64,000 nucleotides of DNA, from contig CAJVGD010000010.1 in assembly GCA_910890315.1 (NCBI GenBank), positions 1,178,001 through 1,242,000 on the forward strand, in the 5' to 3' direction. Under the pieces are notes generated by a model that saw only the letters and a list, made by a program, of their open reading frames with translations, was not told the origin of the DNA and ran no database searches. Shown here one piece after another: positions 46,073 to 58,053 of the stretch. Made by a program: the position numbers and the translations under genes. Position 1 is the first letter of the stretch. Each line of letters opens with the position of its first letter. This DNA is from Serendipita indica DSM 11827. Its lineage: Eukaryota; Basidiomycota; Agaricomycetes; Sebacinales; Serendipitaceae.

Positions 46073-46828
46073 TTACCAAATAGTCACGTTGACGCTTCCG
46101 CTGCTGTAGTAGGCTTCGAGAGCGAAAATCTGGTAATTGTGCCGACCGAGAGCCAACTTGAGTCGCTTCCATGCGTCGAAGTGGTTGGATAGCGAGATTG
46201 TTCCATTCCGTCTTTTATTCCAACACACGCTCCAGATCTGCTGGTATGTCTTGATACCTTGGATGGAGGGTTGATTGTATCGCGTGACATTGCCAACCGT
46301 GTACTCGCAGCCGTCTGTTGAATATTTGCCCTTGGTTTGCGCCACCGACCCCGGATTATAAGTCCCGAAGTTTTCGATGATGCGATACTCGACAAGGGGG
46401 TCTGTTGTCCAGCCGTATACCTCGAGCATGCTGTTTCCGCTGGGACGGTACACGGCTGAGTAGTGGAATTTCCTAGTGTCAGGTAAGTAGCGACCTTTAC
46501 TCGTCAATTAAAGGATCCCAGAATACCTTGTGCCGCCTGGATTCCATCCCTTTCCTCCGATTGAAAGGCCCATTCCGGACCAGGTCATTGCGTACGAGCC
46601 ACCAGGACCATTGGTGAAGGTCGCATTTCCAAGGCCATCGCTCTCAAAGAAGTAGTAGTACCCGTCCTTGTACCCGCTCGAGTTTGGGGTACTGTCACGA
46701 ACGGCTAGCTCCGAGTTGGGAGAAGGTGAACGAGCCTCAACGTCAATATTGCCTATTTCTGCAACAGGATTTGAGACTGCAGCGGCAACGCCGAGAAGAG
46801 CAAGAAGAATGGATCGAATCAAGACCAT
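46073..46828 (-). CDS. GH11 xylanase 2, 233 aa, unusual subsite residue
   Basis: Exons 46828-46527 and 46472-46073 (54-nt intron, phase 2). Signal peptide MVLIRSILLALLGVAAAVSN. The catalytic glutamates are kept (LVEYRIIENFG, Glu129; ALEAYYSSG, Glu220). Two family positions differ: the sugar-stacking Trp of the SFWTDG motif is Glu62 (FFESDG), and the usual ATEG is ALEA. WSVCWNKRR replaces the usual WSVRQSKRS. The frame is fully open, so it is expressed or only recently relaxed. TATA word at about 46888 on the minus strand. Confidence 0.9.
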
Positions 46829-48326
46829 GAGTCAAAAAAGACGCGATGAGTGCTGCTACGACCAAGGATGAACAGAGACAAGAGGATTTATAAAGTCCCA
46901 ACAGTGTCGTCTCGCATTGTGGCGATGGATTCCCGCGAGTATGCAGCGGAAGATAGGAAGCAATCCATTCATTCGAGCCAGGCAACCATCTGGATCGAGG
47001 AAGGAGGGCACCCAAGCACCCATCACATGAATGATTCAACGCAATATGTGAAGTATTGATTGCCTTGATGATGCGGAGTTCACCTCGATTTGTCCCGTTG
47101 TCAGAAGCTTGCCCTAGAATAATCATCGGCCAAACTATGCGCCATGATCCTGGGATGACGCTAGGCGGTGTATGCAAGCCTAGGGGCTATTGATTGTGAA
47201 CACAAAGGTTGTGTATATGGGCGCCGTGACCGCATGACCTGCGAAAGATTTTGTTTACGGGCTGTTGATATCGATCACTTCCGTCAGAGTCCCGCACTTT
47301 GGTGAGCGAAACGGTCAAGTGGGGTGCGGAGAATATCCGCTATCTTGATGTGTCGGCTGGTGAGCATATTTCAAAATGGAACCCGCGGCAGGTTAGTGCA
47401 AATTTCGTGGTTCTTCCGCAGACTCTGAGCCGGTCCAGTCGGTCTGGCGGGGGCTCCCGATCCAACACTGATTTGGCGTCCTATATGATTGCCGCGTTGT
47501 GTAGTAGAGTCTTGCTCCGTTCATATAATTCTCTCGATACTGGGTGTCGATTTGCATTACCGGCTATTCCTACAGAGCCCCGTTGCACCTCCCAGAATGG
47601 CGAGAGTGCCGCATACGCACACATTCTTCACTATTCCCGGCGGTTTGTTTCGAAGTCGGGGATATGTTAAGAGATCAGTGCTTTCTGTGATTACAACAGG
47701 ACTTATCTTTCATCGCGAGAAGGGTTAGGCGCATTACGGATACTTGGGCCAACGTTGGACAAAGGGTGAGATAGAAGGACCAGGAGGTATGAATGAAACA
47801 ATTCTGTTCCTATAGCGCCTGCTAGCGTGGACCACCGACAACCGCGGGCTGTGAAGCGCGTCCGTGGCTTGATCAACGCGCAGGAAGGAGACGCTAGTAG
47901 AATTAAAGGAATATTCAAAGCGCAAGATTTAAACAAAGTCGCTCATTAGCCTTCCAAAAGAACAGTCAAATGAAAAAGACAAGCGACTCAAAGACCTCCG
48001 GTACACATGTACGTACAGTTCAGTAAACAGGCTTCAATGTCTGGAGACGCGTTGTTCACGCATCCAGTTCGCCGTTTGAAAGGGGAGGTGCAAGACACTG
48101 ATGGACACGAAGTCGATGGTACGGTCGGAGCTTAAGCCCTTAGTTTAAATCGGGAGTATTCAAGCCTGTATGTGATACTTGGTCGACTAACGCGCTGGCT
48201 CGCGGTAACCTCACCCAGCTTCTAGCACGTAACGCATAGTATGTATAGAGACGACGCACGTCGTATACGACAATCAAAGACTACGTCTTCAGACGAGGAG
48301 TCACGATCCGATAACGACACATCGAA
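46829..48326. other. Upstream region of xylanase 2, part of the duplicated unit
   Basis: It shares blocks with 49.1-50.6 and 51.4-52.7 kb, such as ATAATCATCGGCCAAA and GGTGAGCATATTT or close. Open frames up to 144 aa here have no domain. Confidence 0.5.
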
Positions 48327-49079
48327 TTACCAAAGAGTCACGTTGACACTTCCACTACTGAAGTAGGCTTCGAGAGCGAAAAGCTGGTAATTGTGCCGAC
48401 CAAGAGTCAAATTGAATTTCTTCCATGCGTCGAAGTGATCGGATAGAGAGATTGTTCCATTCCGTCTTTTATTCCGACGCACGCTCCAGATCTGCTGGTA
48501 TGTCTTGGTACCTTGGATGGAGGGTTGATTGTATCGTGTGACATTGCCGACCGTGTACTCGCTGCCGTCGGCTATGTGCTTGCCCTTGATCTGTGCCGAC
48601 CCCGGATTATAAGACCCGAAGTTTTCGACGATGCGATACTCGACAAGGGGGTCTGTCGTCCAGCCATATACTTCGAGAATACTGTTTCCATTGGTGCGGT
48701 AGTCTGCTGAGTAGTGGAATTTCCTAGTATCGGGTGAGTAATGCCCCTTTCTCATCAATCAAGGGACACCAGCATACTTTGCACGACCAGGATTCCATCC
48801 CTTCCCACCGATGGTAGAACAAGGTCCAGACCAAGTTATTGCATATGAACCACCACGCCCGTTAGTGTAGTTCACACTTCCAAGACCATCGCTCCAAAAG
48901 GAGTAGTAGTACCCGTCCTTGTACCCGCTCGAGTTTGGAGTACTGTCACGAATGAGCAGCTCCGAGTTGGGGACAGGTCTACGAGCCTCGATATCAATAC
49001 TGCCTAGTTCGGCGACAGGATTTGAGAGTGCACTGGAAGCACCGAGGAGAGCAAGAAGAACGGATCGAATCAAGACCAT
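48327..49079 (-). CDS. GH11 xylanase 3, 232 aa
   Basis: Exons 49079-48778 and 48723-48327 (54-nt intron, phase 2). The start at 49079 gives a proper signal peptide ([20 protein letters not shown]) and matches the other copies; an upstream in-frame ATG at 49133 is less likely. It keeps [20 protein letters not shown] (Glu129) and ALEAYFSSG (Glu219). It is closest to xylanase 2, and the two share the [11 protein letters not shown] segment. The TATA word TTATAAAG-like lies about 60 bp upstream. Confidence 0.92.
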
Positions 49080-50649
49080 GGCGAGTTTAGGAAACTGGGA
49101 GGGGTGCTGCTGCCGGGGGATGAACAGAGACAAGAGGAATTATAAAGCTCCAAGAGCGTCGTCTCCTACTGTGGCCATCGAGTCCCGTTAGTATGCAGCA
49201 GGAGATCAGAAGCAATACATTGATTCGTGGCCAGACGACCATCTGGATAGAGGAAGGAGGGTACCCAAGCATCCATCACGTGAATACTTCAATGCAATCT
49301 CTTAAGTATTCGACTATTCCCAACTGCCTCCAAGGTGTAGAATAGAAATCACCTCGATATGTGTCAGAAGCCTGCCCTAGAATATAATCATCGGCCAAAT
49401 TACGCACCATAATCCTGGGATGACTAGGCGGTGCATGCAAACCCATGGGGTCATCAATTGAATTCAATTGCGAACGTAAACACCGCACGAACTGACTCCC
49501 TGCGACGGAACATTTCTGTGACGTGACCGCATGAAGTTTGAAATATATTTCTTCTAGACTTTAAATGTTGACCACTCCGCTAGACTCCCGCATTTTGGTG
49601 CACGGAACGATGAATTGGAGTGCGGAGAATGTCCGCTATCGTCGTGTATTGGCCGGTGAGCATCTTTGGAAATAAGAAGTGACGGTAAGCGCAAACATCA
49701 TACGGTGCCACCGTAGACTCTCAGCCGAGTCGGTCTTGCCGGGGCTATGAGTTCCAAAGTCGCAGAATCGAGTTTATGCCGGATTCTTGCTTCCCTGACT
49801 CTAGTGGTTTTCTATATATTGTGCTTCCGTTTGCATGTAGATGTATCCGCATGGACCTCTTATTGCACTTCACCGTGAGATGGCAATTCCCTGTCGGTGC
49901 TATTCCCAATAGTTAGTGGCGTGGGTAGCAATATCGGATGCAGAGCGCTTCTTATAACAACAAGTACACGCACGGCTTTCGCCGCGATGAGATGAAGAGC
50001 GCGGCGTCACGGGATATCGACAGCCAATGTCTGACGAATGCTGAGTTCGAATGAGATTTCTAGAGACGGTTCGGATCCTGTAAGGACCTGTTATTCTCAA
50101 CCAACGACGACCGCGGGTCGCGAACGGGTTCATAACTTCGTCAGCACGCAGCATAGGCATGGTTCAAGCAAAATGGCTGTAGCAATAGCACGGAAGGAAG
50201 CAGAGACCGAGACAGCCGACCTCATTCATCTTTGAAAAGAATAATCACGTCAATAAAAGAAAGGCGGTTCAAATAGCTCATATATACGTGTACTTCCAGT
50301 ACAATAAACAGACTGCAAAGATGTTTTAGGCATGCCCGTTCTCACGTTGAGTTGACCGCGAGAAGAGGTCAGGTCCAAAGTCCAGTGCCGGGTGCTATAA
50401 TATTAATACAGGCGCGAAAAGCTACCGAGGATGTGCTAGGAGCTCACATCTCTTCGAATCTTTGTTATTGGAGCCCGCGAATGGAGTTCGGTTGACAAAG
50501 CGCGGTAAACGGCGAGTCTCGTGCGAGAGTGGATCGCGACAAGTTGATTCTCATCATATAGGTAGGAAATGACATGTATAGACCATTTTCACTTGTACAA
50601 ATCGAACACGGAGACCGCGTCTTGACGCAATAGGATTTGACGGTTTGGT
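49080..50649. other. Upstream region of xylanase 3, part of the duplicated unit
   Basis: No gene. It contains the duplicated blocks ATAATCATCGGCCAAATTACG (about 49384) and GTGAGCATCTTTGGAAAT (about 49656). Confidence 0.5.
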
Positions 50650-51409
<760 letters not shown>

Positions 51410-52878
51410 GGTCCGTAGAGAGGTACTGCTACGGGGAAATGACCGAGAGAAGGGGGTTTATAAAGTTCCTACATCATCTTGTCAAGCCGTATCCTTGGGT
51501 TGCTGGTAGCATTCAGCGGAAGATAAGGGGCTCTCACCATTCAATCGTGGCGAGCCAGCTCTCGATTGAGGGGCTCGAGTGTCCATAATCCAACCCTCTT
51601 GATGAGTTAATACAATCATAGGTTGCATTGGGTACCTTTTCTTGCATTTTAGCTGTGCCCTAAACGTGGAGGAGACCTCGATCCTCTCCCGACGCCCAAT
51701 ATTTAGAGGCCGAGTCTAGTATAATCATCGGCCAAATTACCAATCATGACCTTGGGACCACACTAGGCGGTGTATACAAGCCCACAAGGCATCAATCGAC
51801 ATTATTGCGAACACAAGGACTGAATGTGTGGGCGGAAACCGGCTCTCTGCGACGGAACATGTACCTCTAGTGAGTGGCTGAATAGCGGCGTTATTTTCCT
51901 GGGATTGTTGATCATTCCCGGCAGAGTCCCACGACTTGATGGACCGATGGAAGAATTGAGGTGCGGAGAATTTCTGCTATGGTCATGCATTCTTCTGTGA
52001 GAATATTTGGAAATACGAACCACCTGAGGGTATAAGACGTACGGCCAAGGACTATACATACTACGCCAGCGAATGGTTCTACCGCGGATTCACCCAAAGT
52101 CGTTGGTCTTGGCGAGCCGCCCATCAGCCATCGACAAAATGGAATCACAAGATTATTAGTACTGGTGCAACTAACCAATGGCTCTAGTGGGTGCTTGCGG
52201 CGATGGATGGGTTCTCGTTTGTTGATAGTGGTCATGTATTCACGTGCCCAAACGTTCGGGTTGTTCTCTAAATTACACTTTGCCATGATATGGTGAGCAA
52301 GCGCCCGGCCGGCACGTATTCCTTGTCTTCAATGGCCCAAGTGAATTTTTCCGACGACACCAATATCTGATGAGGGTGATTTATACGACGAAAACCTACC
52401 CCGACTTTCACCGATGATGAATCGAAGGGATATGTAGTCATCACGGGATGCTCACAGCCAATGTCTGACGAACGGAAATCTCGTAGGGGCATTTGATTGA
52501 GGTAAGCGATGAAGGACACGACTTGCTTCCTTTGATACGTGCCGGTGTAGCCTATGGGAAGCTAACGTCGCGCAGCGCGTCTGTGACTAGATCAGCACTT
52601 TGCACAGAGACAGAAATGGAGAGAAATGAAAGAGATCATAATGTAAGATTGAATCAAGCGTCAAGATTGACAACTTCATTAGTCTAACATGTTTTTTGGA
52701 AAAGAATAATCACGTCAAAGTCAAGCGGCGTAACGACGTACCGTATACATTTTCATTCAACACAAGAGAGACGGTTCGAAGACTTCCTGGGTTGCTTTAT
52801 GCCTACATCCATTTAGCCACTTGAGGAGGACGGGTCCAAAGTCCAAAATAAATATGATATTACTAACTACCGAGAAGG
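51410..52878. other. Upstream region of xylanase 4, end of the array
   Basis: It shares the duplicated upstream blocks up to about 52700. No gene. Open frames at 51912-52519 minus have no domain. Confidence 0.45.
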
Positions 52879-54156
52879 CTACCGACGGTAAGGTGGAAGC
52901 TCAGATTCTTTCCTCTGACTTGTGGTGGCCGAAGCCTGGTAGTGATAGTCTGTCGAGGAAGCGGTGTAGTGGGACTCCGAATCGTACAGGCTTGGCAAAG
53001 TCGTGCTGCGGTCGGAGACGATGGGTATGGAGAAAGATCTACCCTGCTCTATACCCTGCGTCGTGGACTGCTCTTGGGTACGTGGCTCTGGGTGAGAAAA
53101 TGGACGATGGCTTGGCGGTTCAGGCGCATTTTCAGGGGTAACGACAACCCACGCAGGAGGTTGCGGCATTTTTATGTCATTTGGAGGCGGGAATCCCTTC
53201 TTCTCCTGGGCGGTTTCTCGTCGACGAATCTTCAACCACAAGAGACCTGCTATCAACAAGCCAAGCAGTGCTAGTGCACCCAGAGTGGCCCCGACGGTGA
53301 TCGATATATTGCCACCTTCTTGGCTTTGCGCCTGGGTTTGAATCGGTGTCGGGATCGAGGTTGCCGACTGTCCAATGGGCATCGAAGAAGAGCTGGGAGT
53401 TTCAATCCGCTCGTTGTTGATAGTAAAAAGTGTAGACTTGACATAGTAGTTGATATAATCACCAGTCTGTCTCGGCCATGTGATGTTGATGAAGAGTGGG
53501 ACATACACCGTACTCGCGGCGCTGTTCCGGGAAAGAGGAATCTCGACTTGGTGAGAGTAGACGTCTCCTTCCCATTGGAGCGTCGTAAAGACACGGTCAA
53601 AGTTGCCTGCAGGAAGGGAATCGGTAAACACTTGCGAGCCAACGACGACTTTGAGTGGAATTGCCGTTCCTGCTGCCGTTTTGGTGGATATCCATAGCGG
53701 TTTGTAGCTAAATGTACTACATAACTGGTCAGCGGCTACTACGGCTGATGCAAGACCTTACGTACCAGTTGAGCGAATCTGTAGTTGGATAATGCTGGGT
53801 GTTGATGGAGACGTTGGTGTAGAATGAAGCGGAATAGTAGGTCAGACTCGCACTCGGATACATCCATCCAGTAATGCAATATGGGACATCGCTGCACCAG
53901 GCCCCGTTCTGCGAACCAACTACAAAATTAGCCAGCTCCGACTACACCAGAATCCATCATACGCACTATTAACATCATAGTGAGACCTATCGAAGTACCA
54001 GTGACCGTTCTCATTGAGTAATCCACCCCCGCCGTTGGCGGCAGTAAATACCTCGTATGGGACAGGCGAGGCGGGCATCGCAGGGAAGAAGATTGGAAGA
54101 AAGTTACATCGCGGGGGACGGACTCGCAAAACCTGTTTTTGACGGGTGGCCCGCAT
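52879..54156 (-). CDS. Single-pass membrane protein with PPY tail, about 393 aa (start uncertain)
   Basis: Exons 54156-53967 (start doubtful), 53919-53766 and 53716-52879 keep frame. The N-terminal outside region has cysteines (WCSDVPYCITGW) and N-glycosylation sites (NVSIN, NCTFS). A Ser/Thr/Gln stalk, a membrane segment (LGALALLGLLIAGLLWLKI) and a basic stop-transfer RRR follow. The cytoplasmic tail is Pro/Ser-rich and ends ELPPYRR. This layout is common in Agaricomycete membrane proteins of unknown role. No signal peptide follows the ATG at 54156, so an upstream exon or another frame is likely. Confidence 0.6.
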
Positions 54157-55044
54157 GGGGTTGGATGCTCGGTAGCGCGACCGGTATCCACACAGCCTTC
54201 GCGAGTGGGAAATAGGTACCTAGGGTGTCAGGAACTTGATCGTTCGTTGTATTTACTCACGACGTACTCCGACGACTGAACTATCCTCAGAGGCTCGAGG
54301 CGTTGATGGACCGCGCTGCATCGTCGGACTTTACAGACTTTGCTTCCAAGATGGTTCGATCATATGCATCTATACGGAGAAGTCGTAACGAGTGTTGGAG
54401 GCCGTCGGCAAAGCGCCAACAACCGAATGCGTGAGAGGAAGAGAGAGTCGCACCTGACCGCGACAAGGGAATGGCAACGGGCGCAGCTAATTTTTGCACG
54501 TGTCCGAAAGAAGCAGATGCGGTGGGGGTTCAAACTCTCTCGTCTGACTGGTAGTAATTGAAGCCCGGTGCTTATCATCATGCGATGAAGCACCATAGCG
54601 CGAGTTGGACCTTTGCAGTAGAAGAATCGTACTCTAGAAGCCGGGTAAAGTACAGAACGTACGAGTTGGGTATGCTTATTGGCCTAGATGTGGTATCCGA
54701 CCGGACCGCTATTGATGTTGGTAGGGAGCTCTGACGTCCTCAGAGGTCGGGACCTCCCTCTTCAAGGCGATTTTTTGATCTCGGTATAAATTGAAACAAG
54801 TAAAGCCCGCTCCCACTAAGCAGATGAAGAGCGGCGCAACCATCAGGACAAGAACCGCAGCTGTCTGTGGCTAGAAAGCAGCAACAGGATGCAGCTACCG
54901 TGTTTCGATGCTCCAAAGAGGGGATCCATCTTCCGTATCAGTGCGAGTAGATGCGGGGGAGAGCAAGCTTGTATCAAACACTTCCTTTCGAGTATATTCA
55001 CACACAATGAGTTCACTAAGAAAGAATTTGCTACAAAAATGAGA
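54157..55044. other. Intergenic, no gene seen
   Basis: About 890 bp. It may hold the first exon of the membrane protein gene. No other feature is supported. Confidence 0.4.
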
Positions 55045-57694
55045 TTATCGACGATTCCTCGACTCGCTCGCTCCTCCCGGTCCACTTCCTTTCAACGCAG
55101 GTCCAGCGCGCGACGAATCTTCATCGACACCAGCCTCCTTTCTCAACCGTTCCACCTCATCTAAAATAGGCTTGTACTCATCCCACCTCTCTTCCGCCAA
55201 CGCGAACCCATCCCTTCGAAGTGCCTTGCCACGATTATCCGATAGTCCACTCTCTCGGGCTTTGGATGCCCAGTGCTCTTTCGTGCGCGCGTAGAATGTC
55301 GCGAGCGTTTCGCCTGGTAATGGGTTGATATGTTCATCGGATATGGCTGGTTTGTCGTCTTGACCGCTCTTGGAGGATGTTGCTTTGGGCAAGACATTGG
55401 CTTGTTGAAGGAACTCTTGCGCCTTTCTTCGTATTTCTAGCGTCTATGATAGTCGCTTAGTCAACGCAGCTGGGATGCACAAATCTCACCTTTTTATCCT
55501 CATCCGGTACTTCTTCAATCTCCTCTTCTTTTGGCTGCGCCTCCTCTTCGAGATCCTCTTCTCGATCATAATCGTCGCTGCTACTATCATCGCCGTCCTC
55601 ATCATCGTCGTCATCCTCTTCGCTCTCGTCTTCCTGGCCTTCTTTCGGTACGACGGCACTTTCCTTCAGGCAGACAAACTTGTCGAGCTTGTCTAATTGC
55701 AGAGAGTAAAAATCATCGAGAGTATACTCGCGCGCACCGCGCTCGTAGATACCGCCATAGCTATTGGAGATGAACGTCCTCGTGAGTTATAGCACTGTTC
55801 TCGTACATGTAGAGTGTGTTTCTGAGAACGGCCAACATTGCATTATACCGAACGAGTGGAAGTGTCAAATTTGGATCGTCAGGATCCACGTCTGGGTCGA
55901 GAGAGGCGGTCGTGGCAGGTGGAGGTTTTTGCGATGGTGGTTTCCCCGCCGGTTTCTTTGGTTCTGGAGACGTCGGAGTAGGCTAGATGTTGCTAGTCTC
56001 AGCATGCGATCTCGGTACGCACACAACGTACCGGAAGATCATCCGCATCGTCCATGTCATCAACCATGTCCCATTCGTCCGCAGCTTCTTCCTCGACCTT
56101 CTTCTCCGTCTCGACGGCCTTCTTGGCTTTCTTCCCCCCAGCCTTTTTCTTGGGCCGCTTCAAGGCAAGCGAGATCCAGCGTCCATTACCGGTTGTCTGA
56201 TACCCGTACAAGTCGTTGTAAAACACACTTTCAAGCGTCTCTTCATCCTTGTCGTCGTCGTACACGCCGCCGAACATGACACCAATCCCTCGTGTGGCCC
56301 AGAGTGCCATTGTACAACCGCTCCGAACGCTAGGGACGTACCCAATCTTTTTCCGCTTTTCCCATTTGATTTGTTTCAGGTCAAGGTCCATCCTGCAAAC
56401 GGTCAGTTGGTCCCTCGGTGGTTCACGGATGCAGACTTGAGAAGCCAGGTATCGTCCAAGGCGATTCCTTGTGGACGCTTTCCCTTGACATACTCTTTGC
56501 AGTATCCACCTGTAGAGGTTAGATTTATAGCGGATCAGATGCTCGACTTGCCATGCAGAATCGCGCCCTCAGGAACTGGTAGAAACGAGAATCCCGACCG
56601 TGGGCTAGAGATAATGAGCGTCCGAACTGTAATCGTGATAATAGTCACCTTGGTTTCCTCTCATTGTCTTTGAATTCGACTTGCTGCCATTTGTATTCCT
56701 GAGTGTCAAACACCCATAAATCCTGGAGGTAGTTGGCTGTGTTATGTCAGGCGTAGACTTGGCGACATAATCTTCCCTACTTCGAACACCTGGGTCGATA
56801 AATCCGCCGAAGAGGACTATATAGTGCTTCCACATGATCATTCGATGTCCTGACCGTCCATGTGGTCGGACTTTGGTCTCAATACGATCCCAGAGATGAG
56901 TTTGAATGTCAAAGACCCTATCTCTGATGAGATGGCGGATGTGATGAACGTCGACTCGTACCAAAAGTCTCGATAGTGATGGAACGAATTTTGGTATAGA
57001 GAGGAAAACTCGCCGCCTGAGAGAGGTGAGAGGAGAATGGTGGTATAGATGGGTACGTACCGAACAAGAAAAGCTTGCCTCCTCCTGCTGGCGTCGCGAC
57101 GACGGCGTGGGCTGATCTGGGACCTGGGCACGTAGGTGAAGCAAACTTTCGCCATTCATCCTGACTACTATCAGAGATTCCTCCGTGAACCAAGTCAGAC
57201 GGTCCCACCTTGTCAGGCGAATATCGATAGACATCGTTGTAAAAATACTAGACTGGCTCGTCAATAAAAGATATGGAAGGAGGTGATGCACATACCGCTT
57301 TGCCATCGTCGCTAAAGTATTCGCCTCCAATGCACCAGAGATGATTTCCATTCGGACATGGCGTCAGGGTCGCATTTGCTCGCTGGCTCGGAGGACCATC
57401 TGCAGTCTCTTCTGTGACAGTATGAGCGAGTTCCCACTCCTTGCGCATCTAAACTCCGGTTGAGTCATTGTCTTATCGACAATCTAGCAGCATAGCGCGT
57501 ACTCGCTCGAGGATTCCTTCTAGATCCTGATCATCTTCGTCTTCGGCGTTGCCTTTACCCTTTCCTTTGGTGGCTTTGACCTTTTTTGCTTCCTTTCTCT
57601 CGACCTTTGCGGCAGCTTTTGCCTTTTTAGCGGCTTTTGCGGCTGATTTGCCACCAGATGAAGTTGCAGCAGTGGATGCTTTCTTCTTTGCCAT
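55045..57694 (-). CDS. Kelch-repeat protein, KEL3/KLHDC4 type
   Basis: Starts MAKKKASTAATSSGGKSAAK, with a Lys/Ala-rich basic N-terminus (57694). Exon by exon follow Kelch motifs: LWCIGGEYF, YNDVYRYSPD, GPRSAHAVVATPAGGGKLFLF, GRSGHRMIMWKHYIVLFGGF, LWVFDTQEYKWQQV, LHGGYCKEYVKGKRPQG and GIGVMFGGVYDDD. An acidic region and a C-terminal DUF4110-like segment follow (ETLATFYARTKEHWASKARE, RDGFALAEERWDEYKPIL). At least nine exons with introns of about 45-60 nt; not every border was fixed. Known members are conserved in eukaryotes and their function is poorly known. It is divergent from the gene starting at 58054. Confidence 0.85.
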
Positions 57695-58053
57695 CTGTCG
57701 CCGTTCGAAATCAGAGTTGTGATAGTGGTCAGGAGTGAGTTGCCGACTGCCACCTTTGTCATTCTACCGGAGATGGCTAGTAGTAGTAGACAACTGTCCA
57801 TGTCTGACGTGGATTCTAGTGCGATCCAGGTACGCCATTTTGGGTGACAGGTTGATAGGGATAATGCCGGCCCTCGTTAGTTTGCCCTCCGCTCCTTGCA
57901 TTTTTCCAACTTGGCTCTGACCGCGACACCGCGCTTTTCGTTCTTTTTACAACAGCAAATACTCCCATTATTCGTCACGTCTTTCGTCCGTCATCGCGGC
58001 TGCCGAGTGTTCCCCTCCCCGCTTTTTGACACGTTGAGCACGGAGCTCGCGGA
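57695..58053. promoter_or_regulatory. Divergent promoter gap, KEL3-like and RhoGEF-like genes
   Basis: 359 bp between divergent start codons. No clear TATA box. Pyrimidine-rich runs precede the right gene (TTCGTTCTTTTTAC near 57940). Confidence 0.4.

Noticed and set aside
55475-55696. Hydrophobic 73-aa frame opposite the Kelch gene
   Set aside because: It is the antisense of the acidic Glu/Asp-rich coding run of the KEL3-type gene, which reads as Leu/Val/Ile on the other strand.
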